A stretch of DNA of 16,621 nucleotides from Byssochlamys sp. IMV 00236. Lineage: Eukaryota > Ascomycota > Eurotiomycetes > Eurotiales > Thermoascaceae. Positions within the stretch are counted from its first letter, which is position 1. Each line of letters begins with the position of its first letter. The stretch lies in the NCBI GenBank assembly GCA_001931875.2, contig MSJH02000761.1, positions 1-16,621 of the forward strand, in the 5' to 3' direction. A program made the translations under genes and the position numbers. Below, piece by piece: positions 1-9,850 of this stretch. Under the pieces are notes generated by a model, which saw nothing but the letters and a program-made list of their open reading frames with translations, made no database searches and had not been told where the DNA came from.

Positions 1-1163
1 AGAGGGGGGAATGCAGGAGTTCAGTCTTGATATAAAAGCTGAGGAAGGCTTTGCGCGTATGAAAGGAGCCCATCGACCGATCCGACGATCACAGGACTCC
101 TGTTTGTCTGATGTCCACGACGTGGGAGGCAGACTGTATGGTGAGGATATTCTCTGACGAGATCGGAGACAGTCGAAGGCGGCGGGCGCGGCAGTATTAT
201 TGAGGAGTCTGGATGGAGCACGGAGTAACTTTTAACTACTCTTGTTCCTGGCGGCTGTCGGTCGAAACCCACACTGCAACGTCTTCAAACAAGTCGCGAG
301 CTGTTCGCCTCGCAGAGGCGCGGCTGGTATTGATAAAATCACTGGCTCTAGTTATCTTATTATTACTGAGATGAGAATCGGATGGTCGATCTAGGACGGT
401 ACTTCATTTTATCAGTTCGTTTGAGGCTTCAGGGAGCGCAATAATAATAGTTCGGCTGCTTGGCACTTCAACTTGGCTCCTGGCTAACACTCTTTGGCGT
501 CTAGTAGATGAACGGCTCCCCAGAATAATAATAATCGGTTCGGCAAGGCTATCTAGTCTTTCGACGGTAGCTGGATTCCGGCATGCTGTGTTGATAGGTA
601 ACGCAACTGCTCTTTCGAGCCTTCTCCATGGTAGCAGGTCCCAAGGAAGCGGAGTTGCAAAAGATTGAGTCCTACGAACTTGTTCCATGTAGTCGAGTCT
701 GGGTCATTCTATTCTTAGTTTTTTTTTTGCCCTTGGAACCACTACTGGCATGCTGGCTCCGGAACCGTTCAACGGCCTCTCCTCGGGAGGCGTATTATTA
801 TCCCGTTTTATCTGGGCCATTCTGGTCGCGCTCTCTGTCACATCGCATCTGGTGGCGCAACTTTTACAGGTACATTCTCAGACAGAACTTCTCAGGAAAC
901 ATGCTCTGACCTAACACTCCTCCAGCTCATTGTTTCTAGTAATTGCAAGCCTCCAGTTGCTGGGCAGTAGTGTCAGGGGGGAAGCAATCCTTCATGTATC
1001 TTGATTACCCATGCAACAGAACAGCAGACAACTAACCACCTATTATTGCTGGCATGGGAACCCCCCCGGCTCTTCACACATTTATTGCACAGTCGTAGCT
1101 ACTACTGGCGACACGTGGTCTAGGGACCGTTGTAAATCATTAGACGACATTCCGTGAGCATAT

Positions 1164-1192
1164 GTATGTACATACTCCGTACATGTACGTAC
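1164..1192. repeat. Cluster of short perfect palindromes
   Basis: Three perfect palindromes lie almost end to end: GTATGTACATAC (1164-1175), GTACATGTAC (1179-1188) and GTACGTAC (1185-1192). The linking bases contain ACTCCGTAC, a word that from memory is common in Aspergillus intergenic DNA. No coding potential surrounds it. Function is unknown; it could be a protein-binding cluster or simply low-complexity drift. Confidence 0.7.
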
Positions 1193-1444
1193 ATTACCTT
1201 TATTTAGATTGCAACGTAGAGCGCAAGTGTCATTGATTGCAGGGATAACCATACTTCGAAGGAGAACCTAGCCGATAATCTGCACTGGAAAGAGAGACTA
1301 TCACTGCACCACATGCTGCCTGAGAAGATGTGTATGGCTGGTGGCAATGGTGGCGATGCACGATGCGGCAGAGCGACGACCCAGTAGCCTATCCTTATCG
1401 ATCTGAGCCGTGGAAAGAGTTTGTGTTAGAACATATTGCCAGTG

Positions 1445-1461
1445 TATATATATATATATAT
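1445..1461. repeat. TA dinucleotide microsatellite
   Basis: An uninterrupted TA run of 17 nt lies in the left intergenic region. Simple repeat, no assigned role. Confidence 0.9.
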
Positions 1462-2260
1462 CTAGCTGGCAACCTCTGGAATATCAATATTATTGCCCCC
1501 TTTCCCGGAATAATTAATTCCTCGACAAGCCCTTCCAGGTACAGCCAGCCCTTGCGCCGTGGATCGAGTAAAAGGCCACATTGGCAGATACGAAGTGGAC
1601 ACGTGCGGACCCGGGTCGAGACTCCCACGGCACAGCTGGTATTGTCACATTGTTACCGATTCAGAACATGTGAGCGACCCTCGCTGGTTTCGTCCAGATG
1701 CTGTCGGTTTTTCCTATGTAGCCTTTACCATCTTTGTGATTGGGCCAGACTAGAGCCTCATCCTTTCTTGAAGCGTTGCATGTCACGAGCAGAGTTACCC
1801 CGTCGAGGGCAACATTTTTCTATTTGAGCGCTAGATGGGTTCTAGACGTGCTGTAGTTGTTACCAGGAGGATCCGTCCGCAAATCTGGCCCGAAGAGCGA
1901 CTGTAATCTTGGCGTTTCAGTATTGTTCTGGCAGCCGCGCCCGGTCATGTTGGAGTCTGCGCGTATTGTCGGCATTATTGGTAATGTTTGGTTGTTAACT
2001 AGTTAGTTAGCTAGTTAGTAGTGAATCGGTGATCGATCTGGAGTCTGGACAATGATACGGAGTAGAATCTGACGGGAAGGAATCGATTCTCTGCTGCAGT
2101 CTTATGTTAGTTAATTATTATTTTTACTCCAAACATATGATATCAATGAACCAAGGATGGAATCATGTACTGTATAATACGAATCAGAGCGCAGCAACAC
2201 GCTTACCATTAGAGTACTACTGGTAAAGCAACCACCAGCAAAGACCGTCGATCAACTCTA

Positions 2261-2295
2261 ACCAACTGGTTAATTAATTAACTGGTTAACCAACT
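2261..2295. repeat. TTAA-rich compound palindrome
   Basis: GTTAATTAATTAAC (2269-2282) is a perfect 14-bp palindrome and GGTTAACC (2284-2291) a perfect 8-bp one. The word AACTGGTTAA occurs twice in direct orientation (2264-2273 and 2280-2289), and ACCAACT brackets the block on both sides. The whole block could extrude as a small cruciform. No TIR-bounded element around it could be recognised. Confidence 0.7.
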
Positions 2296-2500
2296 AATCC
2301 ATATTATTAACTAAATATTATTATAAAATAGTTATAGGATGACTTCACACAGCGTGTGTGCATGTCCAGGCTCTCTGGTGGCAATAGGAGGGATAACCTG
2401 TAACGGTACGATACGCGTCTGATACGGCCCATCCGCGTCGTCCAGCAGCGTAACTGTCCGTCATTTACGGAAAACGCCTTAGTCCTTTCGCTTGCGCATC

Positions 2501-3038
2501 CCTGGGCTTGGCAGGCTTCGCGGACGGCTCGAGCGCGCCCATCCCGTCGAACCCCAAAATCATCTCTCAGGCCATCCATCGCTCCATCTGCTCACCCTCT
2601 GCGATTCCTCTTCCCCATCGAAAATCCCCCTCCGATCGCCCTGGAGCTCATGACTGCGTCCTTCTTCTTTGCAACACCCCGTCGACCGTACTGCCACTGA
2701 CCGTCACGGCTGCTTCTGTTGCATCGATTTCCGGATTCCCCCCTTCTGCCTCGGGTCGACAGGAAAGGAAGTTGGGGAAAGGAGGCATTCCTCCAGCCGC
2801 TCGTTACTTTCCGCTCCCGTCCACATCACCAAGAAGGTGCGAGAGAGAGAGAGAGAGAGAAGGGCTGTCTCCGCCAGAGATATCGGTATCGTCCACGTTG
2901 TCTTCTGCCATCCTTCCTGGTATCGACTTGTCCGGCACTTGATCCTGCGCCATCGAAGGCCTCCGGTCCCGCTGGGATTGTAATACCACTTCTTCCCTTT
3001 CGTTTTCAGAGCCTGCGCGCTACTACCGCTTGACACCG
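2501..3038 (+). promoter_or_regulatory. Upstream region and leader of the mannosyltransferase gene
   Basis: The sequence becomes strongly pyrimidine-rich on the + strand from about 2580 to 2830, a pattern common just upstream of transcription starts in filamentous fungi, and includes a (GA)10 tract at 2841-2860. The last upstream ATG before the gene start is at 2650 and opens only a 16-codon frame ending at 2700. Between 2652 and 3039 there is no ATG, which supports 3039 as the start codon of an ATG-free leader. No TATA box could be assigned with confidence. Confidence 0.45.
2841..2860. repeat. (GA)10 microsatellite
   Basis: Twenty bases of uninterrupted GA lie in the probable leader of the mannosyltransferase gene. 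Simple repeat; GA/CT tracts in promoters may influence nucleosome occupancy, but that is inference. Confidence 0.9.
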
Positions 3039-4826
3039 ATGGGCTTCATACAGCGGATTACGAAGCGTTTGCCTTCGACACCTGCGCTGCCGTCGATCGA
3101 GGACTTCTCGCGTGAGAAGGGCCGGTCTCTTCCCAGATTTGCATTTTTCAGACGGCGGATACGACTAAAGGGGAACTCTTCCATTTCGATACCCTTGGGA
3201 TTTGTCTTATTATTTCCATGTCTTGTAATAATCCTCATTCTGCTTCTTTTCGTTCGACATCCTTCTTCCCCCGGTCGAATCCTCATACCAGCCGGCGCGC
3301 CGCCATCAATAAGGTTCGTGTCTGACTTGTCTCCAACTTCCTATGTTGTCCTATAGACTTGAGAGAAAGACATCACGCACTAACCAGCATTTACACTCCC
3401 AACAGAAAAATCAGCGAGAAACATGACAAGGTCTTCGCCACCGGATGCCAAAATATCGACACGAGTGGCCCAAGGGCAAATGCCGCCTTCGTGGTTCTGG
3501 CCCGAAACAAGGAGATCGATGGTGTTATCCAGTCGATCAAGTCCATCGAGCGACACTTCAACCGCTGGTGGCACTATCCATACGTGTTCCTCAACGATGG
3601 TGACTTCGACCAGAAGTTCATGGACACGGTGAAGAACTATACCAGTGCCCCGGTCGAGTTTGGCAAGATCGATAGCAGCATGTGGGGCTACCCTGACTGG
3701 GTCGACCACGAGGTCGCCAAGGAAGGTATCCGGAAGCAGGGTGATGCTGCTATCATGTACGGAGGAATGGAGAGTTACCACCACATGTGCAGGTTCTACT
3801 CTGGGTAAGTCAATTGCGCTACGTGGCGTTACAGAAGGATCCAGCTGCTAACCAACGCAGCTTCTTCTACAAGCACGAGCTCCTGATGAAATACGAATGG
3901 TACTGGCGTTTGGAGCCAGAGATCAAGTACTTCTGTGATATCACTTAGTATGTTCTTTCCCGTCATTCCGTTACTCTGGCGTCAAACTCACATCTTTCTT
4001 TCAGCGATCCCTTTGTGAAGATGGCCGAATATAACAAGACATACGGGTTTACGATCGCCGTCAAGGAGCTCCGGGAGACAGTACCCAATATTTTCCGCTA
4101 TGCCTCCGCTTACAAGCGCAACAAGGGTCTCGAGTCTAAGGGCCTTTGGGAGATGTTTCTGGAAGAACCGGAAGAACAGACCGAAGACAAGCCCAAGGAA
4201 GAAAAGAAGGAAGAGAAGCTTCCAGAGGAGATCCTGCAAACCGAGCAGGGTGACCAGAGCATTCCGGATATTGACCCTGAAGCTATGGAGGGCGAGAAGT
4301 ACAACATGTGCCATTTCTGGAGTAACTTTGAGATCGCACGTCTGGACTTTTTCCGAAGTAAGGAATACGAGGAGTTCTTCGATATGATGGATAAAAGTGG
4401 TGGTTTCTGGATGGAAAGAGTGCGTCCTACATCTTTCTTTGCTCCCGTGTTCTTCTGAGGACCTCTACTAACTGGTTTCTGCAGTGGGGTGACGCTCCTA
4501 TCCACTCTCTTGCCGCCGGTGCGCTTCTCTCCCCGAGCGACATCCACTATTTCCGCGACTTTGGCTACAGACATACCACCATCCAGCATTGTCCCGCCAA
4601 TGCCCCGGCACGACAACTTCCCCGCATTCCGTACTTGGAGAAGACAACGGAAGATGAGAAAAAGCGGATTGAAGAAGATGAATACTGGGCTACTCCGGAC
4701 CCTGTCAAGGAGAATGGTGTTGGCTGTAGGTGCAAGTGTGACACTGATATCGTCGATGTCGAAGGTAAACAGGGCAGCTGTCTCGCGCAATGGGTCGAGG
4801 TGGCTGGAGGTTGGGCATCTCCGTAG
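3039..4826 (+). CDS. GT15 family alpha-1,2-mannosyltransferase (KRE2/MNT1/KTR-like), type II Golgi membrane protein
   Basis: It should transfer mannose from GDP-mannose in alpha-1,2 linkage to N-/O-glycans or cell-wall mannan in the Golgi. Exons by splice signals and frame continuity: 3039-3313, 3406-3804, 3861-3947, 4005-4419, 4485-4826, giving 505 aa. Introns are 92, 56, 57 and 65 nt; introns 1, 2 and 4 contain CTAAC. Residues 1-48 are basic and cytosolic, about 49-72 form the signal-anchor helix, and the rest is lumenal. Family marks: Y-V-F-L-N-D-G-D (D156 and D158), the stretch Y-E-W-Y-W-R-L-E-P, the signature Y-N-M-C-H-F-W-S-N-F-E-I (353-364, with E363 at the position proposed as catalytic in yeast and Candida Mnt1), and a late Y-R-H-T-T-I-Q-H-C-P. 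A Lys/Glu-rich insert at about 307-346 precedes the signature. The C-terminus has a C-R-C-K-C cluster. The closest KTR subfamily (perhaps KTR4) is inference; the family call is firm. Confidence 0.95.
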
Positions 4827-6511
4827 AGTTGAGATTCTTATTACGTTTTTCATTGTACCAATTTTCGCCTCGATTCCATACCTATTTTTCTTTTTCGACT
4901 TTGAGCATCGCTTGGGTCACCGTTGGAGTTATTTGCTTGGCCTGCATGTCCATATCGGCCGTGGTGGGGTTGTTCCGGACGGCGTTAAAACGGATCTGAC
5001 GGGACTTCATTTGAGGAAGTCAATGTCACCATTCTCGTCAATATTGCCTGGCTCATCTAGCGTGCTTCTTGTACGTTTCAGTTGGATTACTGTTTTTCGG
5101 TCCTGTCATACGCCATCTTCTTGGAAAACAGTGTTTTCAGACCACCGAGTCGAGCCCTTCACAACACGAACCACTAATTGACTCGCTGTCACTACGGAGC
5201 ATAGACTTGTCTCTCTGGGAAGTCAAATTTGGGACTATTCCGGGGAACGTCGCTCCACACACACATTGGGAGATGATTGATGTGCTCCTCTCATGGTTCT
5301 GTGGATGTGCACTCGACACACCTGCATCCGCGGACGATTTGTTTTGCCTCGTCGGGTACGATGCCTTTCACCATTGATCGTAAAGCAGGGAAGGCGCGGT
5401 AGTGTCCAACATGCCGTCGCATCTGCAGACAAGCGAGACCTCGATCAAGATGTTCACGAGACGATGACTGTTCAAATCGCGGAGGGAACAAGATATAGGC
5501 AGGCGTTTGAAGGGGAGGATGGCAACAAAAATCTGAAGGTTTTGCTTCTGATCTATACACGCTGTTTTGAGACTCCCTTTCCTCCTTTCATATCTCTCCC
5601 GTTTTGCGTCCTTTTTCCTCCCTATTGCTTATCATTGCCAGCACTTGATGAAATGTACATATCCCTTCTTCGTACCACAAACGCGCTACCCTACACGCAT
5701 TGTTCTGCAACGCCAACAACAGGATGTCTATAGAGCATGGGGAGTGATCTGGTCATGTCCGGGGTAGTCGCGATCTTCCTGTTTCTTCACTAATGACTTC
5801 ATATGCGTGTTTAATGGTATCTTGGCCATTATAGTATAACCACAACACTTCCACGGAACTTTCTCCACCCTGTTGTATTCATCATCAAATTTAATCCCAT
5901 ATTCCCTATCTCATACATGTCGCCACAGTAACTAAACGTGAAATCACTTGTACTTTCTAGGTAGTTGAGTGGGTAATGAGTCAACAATACCATTTTTTGT
6001 GAATTACATACAATGTTCAATGGTGTTATCACACAAACACTGTTAGATAGGAATAAAAGTAAAGGGGTATTAGAATTCCGATTTGGCATGTATAAGAATA
6101 TCAGGTTGTGGTAGACATCCGAAGGCATAATATCAAACACAATTGGTTGAACTTCATCAAGAAGGCTTGATAATAACCTCATTAACTTTGCGTCGAGTAT
6201 CAAGTATAAACCAAACACCATTTCCCACTTTTCTTTTTAAGCTTAACGTTAAACAGCTGGGATTGTAGGATCCATGATTGCCGTCCGTCGAATCGGAGAA
6301 AAGGGAAGTGGTATAGTCGAAAAATATCAAAGTGTTGTTATAAATATACGTGGAGAAATGAAGAATTCACGAGTTTCGAACCCTATTCACATGATAATGG
6401 TATAATAAAAAAATATTGGCTGCTCTAGGAAACACGGTTTTTGTCCCTTCCCATTACGTGCTACCTAGATTGTGGTATATCTATGGAGAAAGCAAGATCG
6501 TGTCAAGTCGC
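4827..6511. other. Intergenic region between mannosyltransferase and GPI-protein gene
   Basis: This gap carries the 3' ends of two convergent genes. The first kilobase has normal base composition and T-rich stretches after the stop at 4826, compatible with a 3' UTR. From about 5800 to 6420 it becomes clearly AT-rich. Apart from the AT-rich ORF listed separately, no reading frame looks like a gene, and no tRNA could be folded. Confidence 0.5.
5829..6221 (-). CDS. Unexplained AT-rich ORF, 130 aa, possible relic
   Basis: An ATG-initiated frame of 130 codons runs through a block of markedly lower GC than its surroundings. In-frame TAA codons lie just upstream of the ATG, so the start is well bounded. 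The product is rich in Leu, Ile, Asn and Ser, with hydrophobic stretches near both ends. I recognise no family, signal peptide or motif. A frame this long is unlikely in AT-rich DNA but not impossible. It may be chance, a fragment of a transposon-derived polyprotein, or a lineage-specific gene. It lies convergent to the mannosyltransferase gene and downstream of the GPI-protein gene on the same strand. Confidence 0.2.
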   Translation of the reverse strand: MVFGLYLILDAKLMRLLSSLLDEVQPIVFDIMPSDVYHNLIFLYMPNRNSNTPLLLFLSNSVCVITPLNIVCNSQKMVLLTHYPLNYLESTSDFTFSYCGDMYEIGNMGLNLMMNTTGWRKFRGSVVVIL

Positions 6512-7323
6512 TTACAGAAGGAAAGCGGCGACACCCAGAACAGCAGTGAGACCAGCGCCGGCACCGGCGATGTGACGGGAAGCAGCACCAGTGAAAGCGG
6601 GAGCAACGGGGGTGCTGGAGGCAGAGGTTCCGGGGACCTGGCTGGCACCGGGGACGCTGGGGACGACGACAGAGCTGCCGGAGTAGACGGGAGCAACGGA
6701 GGCGGAAGAGGGAGAAGGAGAAGAGCCAGCGGGGGCAGTTGGGCCAGCGCTGTGTTTTTATATTAACATTTGTTTTGTTTCATTGAGATCAGTCCATGGT
6801 TGCTTACCACTTGTTGCAGTAGGTCACGGTCTTGCTCAGGAGGGGACGAGAGACAGTGTAAGGGCCGTTGCTCATGGTGAGAGAGGTGGGCTGTTTTGAT
6901 ATTGCATGTTAGCACTTCTTGACCTCGAGCGATCGAATCTTATCTGTCGGTTTATTTATTGTTGTTTTTTTTGGGGTGGGTGTTCGTACCTTGGTGACAC
7001 TGTAGGTCTGGCTACCGTGGGTGATGACGGTGGCCTCTGGGCACCAGGTAGTGTAGTCCTTGACAATATCGGTGGTGATGGACGGAGTGGGCTGTGTTTT
7101 CTTTTTGTCAACACTCTTGAACTTGCGCAATCCGATCTTATCGTCTGTTGCTTCTTTCGGCTCATACCTTGACAATAGGGGTCTGGACACTAGAGGACTG
7201 AACAACGGGGGTGCTGGAAGCCTCCTCCGGGCACCAGGTGGTGGTGTCGTAGATAATGTCGGTGGTAGTGGTGGCAACAGCACCGGCCGCGAGGGCAGCA
7301 AGAGCAGCGATGGAGAAACGCAT
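6512..7323 (-). CDS. Small GPI-anchored Ser/Thr/Pro/Ala-rich cell-wall protein with repeated W-C-P-E units (Sed1/Spi1/CCG-6-like)
   Basis: A secreted wall or plasma-membrane protein. Exons on the minus strand: 7323-7168, 7091-6990, 6890-6808, 6749-6512, giving 192 aa; introns are 76, 99 and 58 nt. The start sits in CAAGATG. Residues 1-17 are a classic signal peptide (M-R-F then Ala/Leu-rich). Two units follow: T-D-I-I-Y-D-T-T-T-W-C-P-E (21-33) and T-D-I-V-K-D-Y-T-T-W-C-P-E (59-71). The second continues into T-H-G-S-Q-T-Y-S-V-T-K and P-T-S-L-T, the layout remembered from yeast Sed1/Spi1 and Neurospora CCG-6 (there T-T-Y-C-P-E). Residues 115-165 are Ser/Pro/Ala/Val-rich and probably O-mannosylated. 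The C-terminus (about 166-192) has small residues, a spacer and a hydrophobic tail ending F-L-L, as for GPI attachment near G168-S171. Codons mostly end in C or T at optimal choices, suggesting high expression. The exact role is unproven. Confidence 0.85.
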
Positions 7324-7570
7324 CTTGAAGATTGGGTTGGTGGAAAGTTGGGAGTTCGTCGGATTAGGTATAAAGTTGGACTTGCGAAAAGTCGAGCGAA
7401 TTGGTTTCAGTAAGGAACGGAACGCTGAACAGCGGGGCTTGTTGATTGGAAAAGAATGTAATCGGTATGAAACCGGAATGGATAGATCAACGAGCGTGGA
7501 TGAAGAGAGAGGGAAACGAGCGAGGGAGCAGAGGGGGGCGTTTCTTTATAACGGTGTGTTTGGGCGACGG
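7324..7570 (-). promoter_or_regulatory. Promoter side of the GPI-protein gene
   Basis: Read on the minus strand, a TATA-like TTATAAAG lies at about 7544-7551, roughly 220 nt before the ATG at 7323, and is followed by a purine/pyrimidine-skewed leader. A strong core promoter would fit the optimal codon use of this gene. Transcription start is not determinable from sequence alone. Confidence 0.35.
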
Positions 7571-8930
7571 TGGAGTTTGGGGGCGTTTGGCGGAGGTTTA
7601 GGGGCAGAGGCCGTGGCAGTAGCTGTAGATCCGCCCAGAGCAGCCCAAGACGGGCTGGGCGGCGCGGGAGTGTGCACGGGTGCGCCTTATGCCCACGGCC
7701 CAAGCCCGTTCCTGGCAGCCCCTGTCTCTCATATCCACATCTCGACTTCGACATCCTGTCTTGTCTGTCCCGTCTAACTAACTATCTATCTATCTACCGC
7801 GCTCAGGCGGACCTCATCTCGTCCTGTCGCGACTTGTGATCATGCGAACTCCAGCCCTTCTCAACAGGCCCTTGGATATACTGTACGGTTCTCTCGCGTC
7901 TCTGTCTTGTCACTCCTCGCGCCTTCTCTCCCCACATCTCTCCACTGGTGCTCTCGATCCCGTTCCCACTGGCTAGGACTCATCCCTGGTCTTCACGTTC
8001 GTTGCCATGATCTGCATCCTTTAAGCGGTGCTGCAGGTAAGTTTAATCGTGCAAATGGAGGACTTCCCAATCGGGTATTCATGTCCTTCCATAATAATAA
8101 TAATAATAACGATTCCAGCTCTTTGTCGCCAGGTTACTCTGCGCCAGCGTCCTCTAGCGCTGATAGTCTTAACGACAGTACTACCATCCTATGGGTTTAG
8201 TGAGTGCCACGGACTCAGGACCTTACTCTAGAGTGTGGGAGGGGGAGAGAGTCACACCTGCTAGTTCAAAGGCTCGGCAGTTCTATAATAATCAGTCACG
8301 AGTCTATGTATGGCGGTTGGCCATGAAAAGTCGGTTCAAGCGTCGCTGGGTTTGATGAAGGATGGACGTCCGCCAACGTGGCTCAGGGGCACTCGGGCTC
8401 AAGCGAAGCCAAGAACCTTCAACTGACGCTACTGCCAGGGGCGAGCCGTCCCGTCAATTCTCATTGGGAGTTACCACGGCACTTAACCTGACTGTGTTTT
8501 CCTGGCCAAGTAGCGTCGTCGCGGCCCTGGATCGGTTTGATTACTTTTGAATCGGTCGTGATCTATCTACGTTCTGAAACGGAAATCCTACCGGTCTCTC
8601 GCCGTTTGCGACTGGTACGCTGTCTCGTGCTAGTCGCAGGGTGACGTGTTGACCAACGAGCGCCTTACTCCGTGTTGTTTAACTAATCCCGCAGTGTCGT
8701 TTGTATATTAGAGTTGACCCCATAAACAACACTACTTAGATGCTGATAACGATCGTCAATCGTGTGCCACATCAGGGTCCCTTACGAGTCCTCCATTGCA
8801 TAATAGTGATGCATTGTCCTGTTCGACGGAGTACACTTCACAATTTTGGATCTCAAAATTATATCAGTTATATTTAGAAGCTACTGAACTTCTTTCTCAT
8901 CGCTTTTCTAACTGGCCTTTCTGGATTCAA
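7571..8930. other. Intergenic region without a supported gene
   Basis: Only short, unrelated frames are present. A pyrimidine-rich stretch at about 7740-8010 on the + strand resembles a fungal promoter or leader. It is followed by a perfect donor-like GTAAGT at 8039 and an ATA-type trinucleotide microsatellite at 8091-8109. A 42-codon frame starts at 7841 but has no recognisable features. A noncoding transcript divergent from the GPI-protein gene is possible but unsupported. From 8240 to 8930 I see nothing. Confidence 0.45.
8091..8109. repeat. ATA trinucleotide microsatellite
   Basis: About six copies of ATA lie in noncoding DNA. Similar short AAT/ATT runs recur near 440, 525 and 795. Confidence 0.9.
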
Positions 8931-8933
8931 CGA

Positions 8934-9270
8934 TCAAAAAGGGGATAATATAACATGCTCCAGCTTGTCGCTGCCGTCTCTGCAGATCGGATAGTATGTA
9001 CATTTATCCCGATCTTTGCCACGCAACAAGGCTACGAGCTCCTCCAGAGTCCTACTCAACGTTGCCGTTGGAAGGTTACGATAGGGCTCCGCTATCAAGT
9101 TCGTATGGAAAGCTTGTCCCGGCCGTCCATCTGACATTCCAGAGATCGCAAATATCAAAAGGTCGAGGGTAAGCGCATCTCCAATGAAAGTTACGTTCTA
9201 TCGATGCGTGTGCTTCGCATGAATTGCAAGGATGTGGCAACACAAGGTCCAGCTCCAAGAACGCTAGATC
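8934..9270 (-). pseudogene. Possible decayed coding fragment, unknown family
   Basis: Two overlapping minus-strand frames look protein-like and together cover the stretch. One is open from 9197 to a stop at 8934. It has no ATG at its head and reads like the C-terminal part of a soluble protein, with a run L-E-E-L-V-A-L-L-R-G-K-D-R-D-K and a later C-R-D-G-S-D-K-L-E. The other is open over about 9270-9076 and contains C-N-S-C near its beginning. A single frameshift around 9160-9195 would join them. I recognise no family. It could equally be two chance frames. Confidence 0.2.
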
Positions 9271-9589
9271 TCAAATCTGGACCCTAGGACATGACTGTGC
9301 TAAATCCAGAAATGCTGCCATGCGCGGATGATATCCGTATCTGAGATTGACGGCACCGAATACACTCAAGAAACCGGTCCCCGGTTCACTCTAAGACAGT
9401 AACTAGCTGTCCCGCCCAAGTCTGCTTTGTTTACTGACATTGAATAATAAAGATCGGCAGACGGCGTGTCTATCAATTGCCCTGAAGGGACTGATTATCA
9501 GATCAAGCTTTTCAAACAAACGATCCTTCTCTAACTGCTGTTAAATTAAGAAGCAGGATCGAATATAATTGCTATTTGTGGAACCCACG

Positions 9590-9709
9590 CTATAAATCCT
9601 CTAAATAGTACGGGTCATGATCAGATTCAGATTCAGATTCCGAACGCCTCTCAGGCTCGCTCTTATTATTGCTCTGATGGTCCGCGCTTTGGCTGCGAGT
9701 CTGTGACAT
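9590..9709 (-). CDS. Short charged ORF, 39 aa, status uncertain
   Basis: An ATG-to-TAG frame of 39 codons encodes a hydrophilic peptide starting M-S-Q-T-R-S-Q-S, with an S-E-S-E-S-E-S-D repeat and ending P-Y-Y-L-E-D-L. The GAATCT hexamer repeat produces the Ser-Glu run. The composition looks like the disordered N-terminus of a real protein, but stops follow immediately and no good splice continuation was found. It may be a relic first exon or a chance frame. It lies between two other minus-strand remnants. Confidence 0.2.
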   Translation of the reverse strand: MSQTRSQSADHQSNNKSEPERRSESESESDHDPYYLEDL

Positions 9710-9832
9710 GTTTTTTATTTCTGCCCCGTGGTGGGCCTCAGATGGAGTAGCAAGCTTCTAGAACCCATATTCCACTCTAGATAGCAAAAGCGATAGGAAT
9801 AATGCCACGCCGGTATCTGAGACGTTAGCCGC

Positions 9833-9850
9833 CGGAAAAGTGCATTTCGT
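9833..9850 (+). repeat. 18-bp direct repeat, left copy
   Basis: CGGAAAAGTGCATTTCGT occurs here and again, base for base, at 10095-10112 in the same orientation. The similarity stops at both edges, which is the form expected of a target-site duplication. Confidence 0.9.

Larger units (their letters stand above)
1..2500. other. Gene-poor region, no supported gene
   Basis: I see no gene I can support here. The open frames are short, overlap each other on both strands, show no recognisable motif and are interrupted by AAT/ATT trinucleotide runs (for example around 440, 525 and 795). The stretch holds a TA microsatellite near 1445, a palindrome cluster near 1164-1192 and a TTAA-rich palindrome near 2264-2291, listed separately. 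A 5' or 3' end of a gene lying outside the window cannot be excluded at the left edge. Confidence 0.6.

Noticed and set aside
404..909. Two overlapping frames of about 93 codons on opposite strands
   Set aside because: Both include microsatellite-encoded Ile or Tyr runs, overlap each other and show no family resemblance.
1330..1827. 165-codon plus-strand frame
   Set aside because: It runs through the TA microsatellite (Y-I-Y-I-Y-I) and has no motif or promoter-like context.
2508..3036. Several frames of about 104-144 codons on both strands
   Set aside because: They lie in the pyrimidine-rich leader of the mannosyltransferase gene and translate the GA repeat.
4110..4853. 247-codon minus-strand open frame
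   Set aside because: It lies antisense to exons 4 and 5 of the mannosyltransferase, whose protein is clearly conserved; the antisense product has no motif.
5293..5733. 146-codon plus-strand frame downstream of the mannosyltransferase
   Set aside because: No recognisable domain, no codon bias and no splice context; more likely 3' flank.
6361..6400. GGTTCGAAACTC on the minus strand, resembling a tRNA B box
   Set aside because: The flanking bases do not pair as a T stem and no D arm or acceptor stem is found upstream.
6416..6766. 116-codon plus-strand frame rich in Gly, Ser and Asp
   Set aside because: It is the complement of exon 4 of the GPI-protein gene; the low complexity simply mirrors the Ser/Pro/Ala tail.
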